From assembly GCA_022605955.1 (NCBI GenBank), contig JAKCOZ010000005.1, forward strand, positions 7,474,001 to 7,538,000: a DNA stretch of 64,000 nt, written 5' to 3'. Position 1 is the first letter of the stretch. The number at the start of each line of letters is the position of its first letter. The notes under the pieces are model-generated. The model was not told where the DNA came from, did not search any database, and was given only the letters and a program-made list of their open reading frames with translations. This document shows positions 52,301 through 64,000 of the stretch, piece by piece. The position numbers and the translations under genes are program-made. Origin of the DNA: Rallus limicola (taxonomy: Eukaryota; Chordata; Aves; Gruiformes; Rallidae).

Positions 52301-53534
52301 ACATTATACACCAAAACAGTTTCAGAGAAGAAAATTAAGTCCAAGAATTGCTGATATCACACCAACAACTCTACCTGATACATATAGGTATTACAGGCAT
52401 CAGCTGCAAAAGGGTATGTTATGTCGCCGTAGCTAAGTGGCACACAATCCAAAAGCCTGATACCCTGTACAGACAGCCCCAAAACTGCATAATTCTAGTT
52501 TACTGCAACCATTTCAGAGCTTTGAAGCTACAGTTACTAGATACAACACACCAGCAAGCACCAAGGTTGGGGGAGGACAAGCTCTCTGGGTTTTCCAGTG
52601 ACTATTTCAGGCCAAGACATGAAAGGCAGAGAGGCTGTGCCCTGGGCACACTCAAGCTTGCACTAGAGGACATGGGAGCAGACCCTTGTTGGGGGTCTAT
52701 CCTAGCAAGACAACCAGGAGAGAAGTTAAGCCTCTCTAAGGAGAAATAGTCTCAGAGGTGCCACATATGCAGGATCAATACAAGGACAGAGGTTTCCACA
52801 ATGTCCTTTGCTACCCTCAAGCTCCATCTCCTGCCTGTAATGAATGATCCAGAGGTGAAGACCAGGAAAGAAACGTAGGCCACATAGAATCATCCTGCTT
52901 TCTCTGCACAGCATTCAGTACTGCCTCACTGATAACATTTTCGAAGTATGAAAGTCACTGCTCTTAAAGTTGGGGTTAAAAAAAAATCTTATTGATTTTT
53001 AGATTAGAAAAAGTTCTGGTCACACTGAAGAGTGTCTGAGAGGATCACTCACCATATGGAGTAAAAAGCATACCTTCTTTTATGAAAGTAATTTTTAAAA
53101 AGCAACAAATCCTCTTCTCTCCAAAATTTTAACAACATAACCAAATAGTGTTTATCCATCCTGGCATACAATGTGATTTCTGAATAAATAAGACAAACCC
53201 CAAACCTCAACAAAGTTATTACTTGGTCCCAGAACACACTAAAGTTACATCAGTGAATATTGAAGATGCACTAGCATCAATAAGCTAACAGACAGCCATT
53301 GAGCTGAAATACGGCACCATCCTTCCTTGGAGCAGATTTCTCTATGCCAATGAACAAAGCTACGAACTCTTGCCGAGTAAGAGCCCATGTAAAACAGTTG
53401 GGGTTTTTTTTCTTAGATTAGAAAAATTCTTTTCCTGAGAAGGATTGACAGCACTGGAGGTAAGGGAAACACAGAGAGCTGCTTTTTAATCTTTGGGGTT
53501 TCCCCACAACCACCACTTTAAGAGATATAAATTA

Positions 53535-54226
53535 GAATCACAGAATCATAGGGGTTGGAAGCGACCTCGAGAGATCATCGAGTCCAACCCCCCTGCCAAA
53601 GCAGCTCCCTAGCTCTTATTGCACAGGTAGGCATCCAGATGGGGTCTTGAATATCTCCAAAGAAGGAGACTCCACCACATCCCTGGGCAGCCAGTCCCAG
53701 GGCTCTGTCACCCTCACTTAGTCTTCTCTTCTCAAGACTGAACAGCCCCAGCTTATTCAGCCTCTCCTCATAGGGAAGATGCTCCAGGCCCTTAATCATC
53801 TTCGTACTCTCTCCAGTAGATCCCTGTCCTTTTTATACCAAGGAGCCCAGAACTGGACACAATACTCCAGGTGGGGCCTGACCAGGGCAGAGTAGAGGGG
53901 AAGGATCACCTCCTTTGACCTGCTGGCCACACTCCTCCTGATGCACTCTAGGATCCCATTGTCTCAGCCACCAGGGCACACTGCTGGCTCATGGCCAACC
54001 TGTCATCAACCAGGACCCCCAGGTCCTTCTCCACAGAGCCCTTCTCCAGCAGGTCATCCCCCAGCCTGTGCTGATCCGAACGGTTGTTCCTCCCCAGGTG
54101 CAAGACTTTACACTTGCTTTTGTTGAACTTCATTATCTTTTCCCTGCCCAGCTTTCCAGCCTGTCCAGGTCTCACTGGATGGCAGCACAGTGTTCCTGTG
54201 TGTCAGCCACTCCTCCCAGCTTTGAA
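53535..54226 (-). mobile_element. CR1 LINE, 5'-truncated
   Basis: The element is about 690 bp on the minus strand and reaches the CR1 3' terminus (gaatcacagaatcatagggg on the plus strand). The decayed ORF2 end is clear: KCKVLHLGRNN, EKDLGVLVDDRLAMSQQCA, then in another frame [20 protein letters not shown] and SLEKRRL. Frameshifts make it non-coding. It is the best-preserved transposon in the window. Confidence 0.95.
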
Positions 54227-57200
54227 AGGAAGGACTTATACACATTTTCATTTGTTCTTTCTTATGTATTGACTTTTCAGATATTATCAATTTAAAGGTA
54301 ATCCCTTAAAAAAAACCACACAATTTTTTTTTTCTTAAATTCAATATTACCCTATGTTTCATACCTTTTACAGAAGGAGCAAGAGCCCTCTCTCAATAGG
54401 CGGGAAAGGACTTTCCCATGAAGGAAAACTTTCAGCTTCCAGGGAGCTGCCAGAGAGCTTCCCAAGGTCAAGTCAGGGTGATAGAGGAGCAACTGAATTC
54501 TTCTTTTACAAATCAACCTGCAACTTTGCTACGACCTGCAGTGGATAGTCAACATGAAGGACAATATAAATTACAATTAAAAATTACATCTTAAATGAAC
54601 TATGCATATCAACTAGGTAATCAGTTCTTAAGCTCTTTGTCTTCTCTACAGCAGATGAGGACTTGGCTCAGGCTAGAAAGTATCATGCAAGTGTTTAAAA
54701 ATTATTTCCATTTTCTATGACTGTCACTGTGCTTTGCACAGCTCATTAGCCTTTATTCTCAGGATCTTTCCATTGCTGCATAAAAGCAGCAATATCTCAA
54801 GTTTATAGCAATATGTTGCCTCATTTCACTTTCTCACTTCTTGGAAATCACCGCAAATACTTGTCTGACAGGACAGCAATACTATCAGCAATTAAAGAAA
54901 AATTCAGCCCCTCCCATTGCAGAGTACAAGAGGCTAAAAGCCAACATGTGGTGGTAAAAGGTTAAACAACTGCCCAGTCAAATCATCTTTTTCAGGCATG
55001 AATTAAAATCCAGAAGAAATGTTATACAAATGAGACGCCTATTTCTGGATGTGAAAAATAAATGGTAACATTGGCAGACCATGGGGTTCCCAACAATGCT
55101 GAGGAAATTCCTTAGCTACCAGCCCAGCACCCAGCAATACACACGCAGACCACCATCTGGATGCAGGCACCCACATCTGCTCCTAACCTAACACTGCCTT
55201 GAAAAAGCAACCAACCTCTTGGCATCCTCTGAGAAGCCCCATCCCTCGTGCAGAGATAGCTTGGTCCTATACAGGCTGTACTCTTGCATGCTTCTGATGT
55301 ATTCGGATGCCAGTTATATATTCTACAGTGGCTTGGTATTTCATTTACGGACATCTATGTACAAGGAAAGGAACCAAAAGTAACAAATTCAAAGCTCACA
55401 AAGACTCAAACACAGGGATAAAGCAGATGTAATTACAGACTGCAGGTCTGTTCTTGCAATGGCTGCCTAAACGCAAAAAAAGTGAGTGCTAATGTGGTAT
55501 TTAAAAGTTTCTTAGGGAAAAGAATCAAAGGATTGGCTTTTTCTGTCAAGAAAATAGAAAACATCTTCCCAGTGAAGTGTCAGGAGTCCTAAAAGAAACC
55601 AAAAAACAACAAAATCAAAATAAGCAGCATCACTGCTTCAGACACAGTTTTTTACTAATAGCTAAAGTAAATTTCAATTGTAAAACCAGTAATAGTTAAT
55701 GGTTACTGAAATGAGCATCTGGTTCCTCAAAAATAAGATGCCTAGAACAAAGGACATTATTCAAAACAAAAGATGCTTCTACTTCCAGATGAGGCCCAAA
55801 CAGCACTGCACAACTTGGTGGACCTATCCCCAGAGTCCTATAAAAAGGTTTGAGGCTCACAGCAGGAAGTGATGAAAATATTCCCTCTGAAAAGTTTAAA
55901 AGAAGCCAAATAAGATTTTTTTTTTTCTCCTCCATAGCAGCATGGTTTGCTTGGCTGCCTTCTGCTGTGCGTTAGTTCATGGGACTCGCGTGCTTTCACA
56001 CACTGCACCTCACAGAAAGGTAAAAATGTCTCTGGTAGGATAGCAATGGAAAATGCTTCCCCCTTCTATCCCCAGTGGAAATATCTTTCTAACTTCTAAT
56101 TTAACTCAGAACTAAACCCTGAAAAAGCCTGAATCTGTGACCCACTTACTTTGGGTACTACCACAATACTTCTTGTCACTTGATTGTTGCTCTTTTTGCT
56201 AAACTTTTGTAAGATTTTGTTCTCTAAAAATTCCTGGAAGCTATTTCTAGAAACAGCCTCTAACCAAGCCAGACCCCAATTCCTTTCCAACCGCTCAGTT
56301 ATTCACAGACACGGGCAGTCACTTTTAACAAAGAGAAAGACGATGGCTTACTCAGAGAGGCTTCTCCTTTGTACACACACCATGCAAACATTTTGCATTT
56401 ATGTAAGTAGGACTGAGTGCCTGGATTTTAGAGCTCTCAGGCTGACCAGGATTTGAAGAGCATTACTACTACAGCAGCAAACACACATACTATATAGCAC
56501 TTAAGGTCGTCTTCCATTAACCTGCTTTATGCTGATGCTGTTACTGAAATGACATAGGGATAACTTGGGGAAACTAAGGAATGCAGAGTATATTTTTAAA
56601 CAAAGAAAGATATATGAGGAGAAAAGGCATGAAGGAAGGTGTTAAAGCTACAAGGTCTTGCAGCCATTCATTACTCTTATTAACAATTAAGAGTTGCTTA
56701 GGTGTTAAAATACCAGCATTAAGCTCAGAGTCCCTGATACTGCCAAAAAGCAACCGTGAGCATCCAAATCTTTTACTCCAGCTAAGATCAGAAGCATAAG
56801 GTGAAAGTTTCTTTTCCCAACCTTCCCAACTGGTGACTTATTGCACAACTCAGGGCAGCACTTAAGCAAATTCCTCAAGTCAGATTTATGCTACTTCACA
56901 GCGCTTTTTCAACACACCCCCTTCCACACTGTCAAGATTTACTGGTCTGGATGCTGGGAAAATGGGAAACCATGCACACAAACATAGCCACCAAGGTGAC
57001 ACATCACACTTATGAGAAGCAATTTTCATTCAAAGACTGTTGCTCTTATTTCATCAATCAGGACACATTGCAGTAAACCAGTGGCTTCATGGATGAACCA
57101 CCATTAACAAAATTAGATCAAAAATTTTGTGTGCAGTGAAGGGTTAAAGTGCAGATGCTGAACATAGAAAAAAAAAAAAGGCATCTCCTGACACTTGCAC

Positions 57201-59596
57201 AAGCTGAAAAAAGTCTGAAAATTATTTTTTCAAATATTCATTTGGTTCAGACACATCCACCTGGTTTTTAAAATTCTCTCTTAATGATGTGGCTTTTCAC
57301 CTTCTCTTCCAGGGCCTCCTTCCCACAAGGAACAGTAGCATGAGCTGTAGGACCTACCCTGGTCCCCAGCAGCTTTCTCACTACATGTATGGCAGTCCTG
57401 TCTGCTTTCCTCACACTTTGTAATGCTCCAAGAATACCAGGTAGGAGCTTGGATCCCCTGAAAAGCAAAGGCAAGCCAGCACTGAGAGTTAACGTGGAAC
57501 TAGATCTTCACTGGTCAAAAATTAGCCAAGGAGAAAGTGGTATTTTGCAGTGTCAAGCAGGTTACCTTGAAAGAGCAAAGAAGAATGGTTGGTGGGGGGA
57601 GGTTGGATTAAAAAAAAAAAAGTAATAATAATTCAAGACACATTCTGGCTTCACCATCACCTCTGCCCCATGCCATCTCAAACCTGAGCAGCAACAGCAG
57701 ATCCCTAAGGAACACCTAAAACACTCTTTTGTGTCTGTTGTGAGCACAACAAGGGGAAAAAGACTCTCCAGGCAGTCCCCTTGACCTACTGGAGACTCCT
57801 CTGGCCCCACAAGGAGAGAGACACACCAGAGCCCTCCCCACCCACCACCCCCCAGTGTCTGGGTTAAAAGGCAGGGGCTACTTAGAATTACCTTAAACTG
57901 AAGAGAAATGCTTTATCTGCAGGACAAGGCAGGAATGAGATTGCAAAGTCTGGTCACAGTCTAAAGGTTTGTCTTGTTGACTTTCACATTAATTTATTTT
58001 CCATGGTTTTACTAAAACTAATTTGAATCTTAAATAAAGACTAATAATTCATTTCATTCTTCACTGACTACTGATTTTTCATTAACAGGTGATACTTAAA
58101 ATAGTACAAGGGATGTATCAAGAACTCCAATTAAAAAAAACAAATTATAAAAATTTGCTTCATGAATCAAAGATTTGAAATTACAGTTTCTGTGATGACA
58201 AAGTGATAAATACGCTCCAGTCACATTCCCTATCTGCAAACCACCAGGCACCATGTTTCTCATCCAAAAGTTTCTTTTATTGCAGCAATCATTTAAAACT
58301 CTGCCTAGAAGTATTAAAATGTTGACAATAACAAAAATAAATTTTGACAACAGAAAGCAGTATATTACATGAATTAATAGCATCGGTCACAAGATCTTAG
58401 TTTGCAACTATCACAACAAGGCTGCATCACTATGGAATAAGACTGTTTGCCGTCAGCACAAAATTTAGCTTGAAGCTAAAAAAATTAACACTGCACATTC
58501 ATACCCATGGTAAAGAAACAACACTATACCATAGCAGTGGATTAAACAGGGAGCCCTAATTACAGGGTGAGCCAGGATGCGTTTAAGCTCTGCCTCCCTG
58601 TGCATGACTAGCTGTGTTCTACCATGAAAGCACAAATTTCTTACCATCTGAGGAAGGTTTTGCACAGCAGGGGAGGAGGAAAAATATCATGGTTTGATCC
58701 AAACTGTCAATTCAATTTATGAGATATATTTCAATCAAAATATGGCCTGATTTCTTCCTTACTCATCTTTTTTATTTAATTACATAAATACATTGTAACC
58801 TGTTGTAAGCATAGTAAATTTAATCCTCACTGCCCTGGACCTACTGTTGTCACTTCCATTTTTATAAAGTAAGCTTACAACTCATTTAAACTCAGATCAC
58901 TTAATGCCATTTAGTCACAAGAAGAGACTGAATGTGTTAATATCGTATCTTGACTCCTGTTTTAAAGCCCATCGTTTCTACAACAGCTGGATAAATCTGC
59001 CTTAATGCAGATGTGAAGAAATACTTAGCTTTTGATCAAAGGATTCTGAATTTGCTTTGCACAGCTGCAAACAGATGCAAGAGCAGCAGAGCAGGAATTA
59101 TTCAAGCCCACCACAACCCTACCTGCTTCAGCCACTTGCTGCATCTCAAATCCAACAAGTGAGTGGCAGGATGGACTCTTGAAAGATCATGGTGCTTTTT
59201 AACACCCTATAAAAATAGCCCAGAAGTCTCTAACATTTTTTTTTCCTCCTTTATTTTCTTTCTTTCCTTTCTCCACCACTCCCCTCACCCCCAAATTTTG
59301 GTCACCAGCTTTCCCACAGACTGAAGACTAATGCAAAACAGAAAATCTAAATGAAAAATCTGATAAATCAGCCAACAAGTACATCCAGTCAGGCCAAGTG
59401 TAAAAGCAACAGAAAGCAATACATGGATACCACTACAGGCAAGTTATACATTCTGGATTCCATAAGAAATATATTTTTATTTATCCATTACATAACTGAA
59501 TGTTGGGGTGGGATTTTTCCTGTGTTAATCACCTTCATTCTCCAGATACCAACATCACATGGAAAGAGAAATATTAAGAATCAGTAACAAAATGTA

Positions 59597-59639
59597 CTCT
59601 CTCTCTCTATATACACACACACACACGCACACACACACA
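59597..59639. repeat. (CT)n-(AC)n compound microsatellite
   Basis: CT units, then tatatac, then AC units with one interrupting G. Confidence 0.95.
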
Positions 59640-62242
59640 AGTAATCTAGGTGTAAAAAAAATGCCCAATTTAAGGTTTGATACTCAGTAGATCCAAATAC
59701 AACACACAGAAAAGTATTAAGTAAATTACAGACAGCAGGTTAAAATGGATAACACAGCACTTCTAACTCAGGCCATCTCAGGAAATCTAAATTACCAAGA
59801 ACAACAACATCATAATGGATCCAGTGTAATTACTGTAACTATCAGCATCACGGTCTTTGAAATCTCTTGGCACTATCATCCAAAAAAAAGAAAACTTAAG
59901 GAACTTTAATTGTAGACGTACATTAGTCATGCTGTCACACTGTGTCTGGTATCATACAACCTGCCTAGAGGTAAGCGTTTCAGTTATTTGAGAAATCCCA
60001 TGGTGAGCTAAGTAAAAACATCTGGGAAGCAATAAATGTCAGTCAGTGGGTCCTCACAGTGTGGCAAAGGGCTCTGAGATTAAAAATAAATCAGTATATT
60101 CAGTCTTCCATAAGAGTTCAGGCATTCTGTGCTGATTCAGCCCCTGAGCAGACCTGCAGCCAAGCCATGTTTGCAGTAGGGATTTAGGCAATAGTCACCA
60201 GTGATGTATCTACAACTCTCCGCAGATGCCAACAACATTAGTCCTTGCTGGCCTACAGTTTCTTCAGGAAAATGTGGTCTCTGAACAAGTAAGTGCTGGG
60301 GTAAGGTTTGCACCAATGCTGAGAATAACAGTGCTCCCTACTTAAAAGATACAAATGCTGAAAGGGGACGAAAAAAATGCACAACTTTTAGAAAAATACC
60401 CTGAAGATGATACCATTCCCTTAACAAGAGGCAGAGAAGACTGCCCAGCAGTCCACAACCTCTGGCAAATGACCAGCTGCTTGGCTACTGGCTAGCTCAC
60501 AACTCAGCAAGCAGGCCTGCCTGCAGACAAGCCATTGCTTTAAAATAAAGACAGAAATAAAACCCACCTCTGCATTTTCAGGTAGATAGCTCATACCATT
60601 TGCTTAGGAAGGATGCACTGAGCAGAGGCACATAGATCTGTGCAGTACTTTCCTTGAGACTTTTATCCTCTCCGTGGGAATAAGGTGGCTATACAAAAGC
60701 TTTACCAAATTCTGTGCTCAGCCAGCCTTCCCTCCATACTCCCAGTGGATGTAGGGACCAGCCTGGAAAACAGCGTTATGCTGTTGTACGACAAGTCAAA
60801 CTAAAACTGCCCAATACTTGCCAAGTGAGCAATATTATTTATTCTAAAACTTGATGGACTAAATTCCAAATAATTTGCCAAAACCAAAGCAACCCATTTT
60901 CCCAAGCTGCCTGCCCCTAGCAACATCCACTGGTCCTGCGGTGGCCTGAAGGTGCTCAGTACTTCAAGCTATTTCTACAAAGGTAGCTAAATGCAGAATT
61001 CCTGTCCCAAAATTAACACCCCAAACACACATGCCTCAGCTATTTGGCCTAACATATATTTGTTGCTGAACACAGACATATTGATCTCTAAGAAAATAAA
61101 AATATAATTGGAGGCACCCAGAATTAAGAATATTGCACTGTGGAATCCTTTCTAACCATCCCTCTACAATGAGGTCAGTAAATAGTGATTTAAAATTATA
61201 TGTATATACATAACGTTAAAGTTTTATACAGTAGCATGGTCTCCAGCTTCTGAAATACATACATTAACACAACATGAAGGATTCTCAGATATTTATCATA
61301 GTTCTAGGGCCTTTGAAAGTGGGTTTTGATTCTTTCCCTCCCACCAGCTTCACAAAACCCAGATGAGGATCTGCAAATCCCAGTTACTACTGAGGGGGTG
61401 AAGCCCTCTAGTAATTCAGAGGAAGAGAGCAGCCAAACTCCCAAGGAAAAATGCCACCACACCATGATTAATGGCCAGGGAGGAAATATTGAAATACAGA
61501 TTCTGTGGATAGGGTTGAGAAGGTGACACCCAGAAAGCAACAAGGAGCAAGATGATGGCACAGAATGGAAACACCCAGCAGCGTAAGCAGGGGTGGTGCA
61601 CATCAGGAAACACATGCCCATCATCCAAAGGAAGGGCAAACTGCCCAGAGGGGCTTTCTGGTGGAATAAGATCAGCATTAAAAAAAATTTTAAAAAATAA
61701 TAAAAAAAAGACTACTAGACTACTACAACTCATTCAATTCAATCCTGGTGTCTTAAACCTGGCTCGCTGACTTTTGCAAGTGCAGGAATAGCAATTAGGC
61801 ACACACACATCATATTCTTCAGAAAAGGGGCTCAATTTGCAAGCTACTCATCAGCTGAAGTGCCTGAAAATAATTTTATAAACATCTAATATGTGCTTGG
61901 CATTTGCATGCTGCCAGGCACACAGCAATCAACATTTGCATACAGAGTCTGGACATCTGCCCTCTGTGATCTGCCCTTTCAAAAAGACATTAAATAAAAA
62001 TAAAATCAAAAAACCCTAAAATGTATATATCTTTTCTTTTTTTTTCAAGTTTGGTTTTTGTTTGGTGGTTGCTCTTTTTAACCTTAAAAAAAATCTCCTG
62101 GAGACATTTCTACTTTGAGTAGATAACTGAGTATTTTTGAGAAATGTGAAATTTAATGTCAAATTCCCATTTGTGGAACTAAATATACTTGATTTCCAAG
62201 CATATGCCAGTCTAAATGGTGCTAGGATTAAAATAAGGGTGC

Positions 62243-62269
62243 GGGGGGGGGGGGTGGGGGGGGGGGGGG
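62243..62269. repeat. Poly-G tract (G12-T-G14)
   Basis: 26 of 27 bases are G on the plus strand. It can form a G-quadruplex and is a hard stretch for sequencing, so its length may be wrong. Confidence 0.95.
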
Positions 62270-64000
62270 AAGAAAAAACAAAACCACAAGCAGGTTTTGA
62301 TTCCAAACCAGCCAAGGATTGCGGGGACAAGATTTTCTTTTAGATAGTTCCATTAAAAATGCACATTTTAATTAATATATTTAAATGTTTTGATTAAAAA
62401 CCCTCACAAGGAAGTATTTTGAATGTACGTTTCTAAATAAAACACTCCTTTTTTAGATGTTTAGATAGTGAAAGTAAACAATATCAAGATTTAACTATTT
62501 TGTTGCTTGTCAAGCTGAAACACTCAAGAGGGCTGACTGACTCAAAATGGAGTTGTTGAAGAAGTTAGTCTGAAGCAAAATACTTTTTTTTTTGGTTTGC
62601 CTGAAGTAAAAACAAAAGGACCCATTACCCTTCTAAGTACCCTGGTTAGATTGCTTACTGTCTTACGAGTTTTCATTAGGCAAAGACAATTAAAATATCC
62701 AGTCTCCAAGTAGAGAATGACATTTAGCTGTAAAGAGTAGTTATTGAAAAGGTTGAGTGCTGGACTGCCACTGCTGTGGGCTCTCATCTCTAGCAGCAGA
62801 AATATGGAAGAGAAGTACCAGCCAGGGAGTGAAGGGCCGTATACACCAGTAGCATCATCATTTTCAAAGTTTCCGAGCCTAAAAGCACTCAGCATTTGTG
62901 ACAGAAGACTTGTTCTGCCCTTGCCTCAGATCCCAGCACCTTCCCTATGGTCTAGGAAGCTGCACAGCAACATCTCCTGTAGGGTTCCTCAGCCCTAACC
63001 TCAGCTGAGGGGATGCACGACTCCCCTAACACACTCTCTGTCCTACAATGCCTTACAGAGTAGTCACCTTTTCCAGAATATTTGTCTCCCACAGCAAGGG
63101 AAGACAAGGGTTAGGGGTCAGTGTCTTGGGTCAGCCCACAGACCCCCAAACAGAAAAATCCAGACCACATCCTAAGTAAATTTAAACTGCAGTGCCAGGT
63201 GTTAAGTATGGCAGTGGATTTGAAGCAGTAATAAAAAATAATAAATATCATTAATAGGGCAAACTATGTAGTTAATAGACCATTGAGTTAAATCCCTGTG
63301 AAATGGGAAGGTTTTGAGCATCATCTTCTCACACACCCACAGAAATGCAGCCATCCAAGCTAAACAAATGGCTAGAGCTACTACCATCACTGGGGCCATA
63401 ATTAAACCCCAGACACCCAAAGACACAACACATGTACCACTGTGTAACTACCACATAACATACCGCAGTCAGCACAGCTTTGGGACTATCCACGTCAAAT
63501 CTCCAAGCCTGCCAGCAGCACCTGGGGCATGGCCAAGCACTCTCCAGCAGCCACTGCTAGCCCCCTCCCTCCAACCTCCGGGTTAACAAAGGCACCAACG
63601 GAAACTGCTCTGCCACCCTTCCATTAGAGAAGGGACCTGCTAGCTTGACCATGCTTGTTAACTGCAACACAAACAAGGCCAGCCTTTGATCCTCTCACCA
63701 CCACGGCTTGCAGCAAACAATGTGCAAATTGCCTAAATGTTATAAAAGGAGTTTATAGGCAGCCTGTTGACACTGAAATAGACTCGCAGAAGAGCAACTA
63801 CATATTTCTACGTATAATTTCTCTGAGTTAGATGCTCCTCTCCGAAAAAAATAATTTAAAACTGCCACAAAATATCAAAACAGATGTTTGTATGACAGAA
63901 ATAAAAGCAGACCATTCTTAGGAAAGGGTTAGGCTGAGAGAAAACAAGTAATTTCTTCTGACAGCAATGGAACAGAATTGCAGTGTTTCCAATGAGACCA

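Larger units (their letters stand above)
44487..64000 (-). other. Intron 1, partial (at least 19.5 kb)
   Basis: Everything upstream of exon 2 in the window. I found no signal-peptide exon, no CpG-rich promoter and no second gene, so this is probably the 3' part of a long first intron. Long stretches (44.5-47.1, 49.4-53.5, 54.3-59.5 and 59.7-62.2 kb) show no feature that I can support. Confidence 0.6.

Noticed and set aside
44487..64000. Signal-peptide exon of the host gene
   Set aside because: I searched for a GC-rich exon with a hydrophobic leader and found none, so it is presumed to lie beyond the window.

Overview
The window is vertebrate nuclear DNA, most probably from a bird. The genes are spliced with GT-AG introns, and the repeats are CR1 LINE fragments and a solo LTR of the type common in avian genomes. 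There is no prokaryotic-style gene packing. The species cannot be named from the sequence.

One gene explains all the coding sequence I can support: a KIAA1549L-type gene (KIAA1549 / UPF0606 / DUF3827 family) on the minus strand. Thirteen consecutive coding exons run from 44486 down to 3270, numbered here 2 to 14 by analogy with the mammalian gene. The first coding exon (signal peptide) lies beyond 64000 and the C-terminal exons lie below coordinate 1. The protein is a type I membrane protein. Exon 2 (40656-44486) encodes a very long Ser/Thr-rich mucin-like ectodomain. Exons 3-9 (28274-39332) encode the N-glycosylated, SEA-like membrane-proximal part. Exon 10 (24684-24847) carries the transmembrane helix, and exons 11-14 (3270-19147) carry a conserved acidic/basic cytoplasmic tail. 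I followed the reading phase across every junction: exons 3-14 join in frame with no stop.

The most notable observation is that the mucin exon is broken in four places as it stands: two frameshifts (each behaving like one missing base) and two in-frame stops (TGA and TAG). The exons downstream are intact with usable splice sites. Either this is sequence error, or the mucin ectodomain is decaying in this lineage while the membrane-proximal, transmembrane and cytoplasmic part is kept.

Region by region: 1-3269 intron 14; 3270-5301 exons 14 and 13; 5302-15198 a long empty intron with a 46-bp duplication and a GC-richer patch; 15199-24847 exons 12 to 10; 24848-28273 intron 9; 28274-39332 exons 9 to 3; 40656-44486 the mucin exon; 44487-64000 part of intron 1, holding a solo LTR, CR1 copies, microsatellites, a long G tract and a weak plus-strand exon-like frame. 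No tRNA, rRNA, CRISPR array, CpG-island promoter or second protein gene was recognised.
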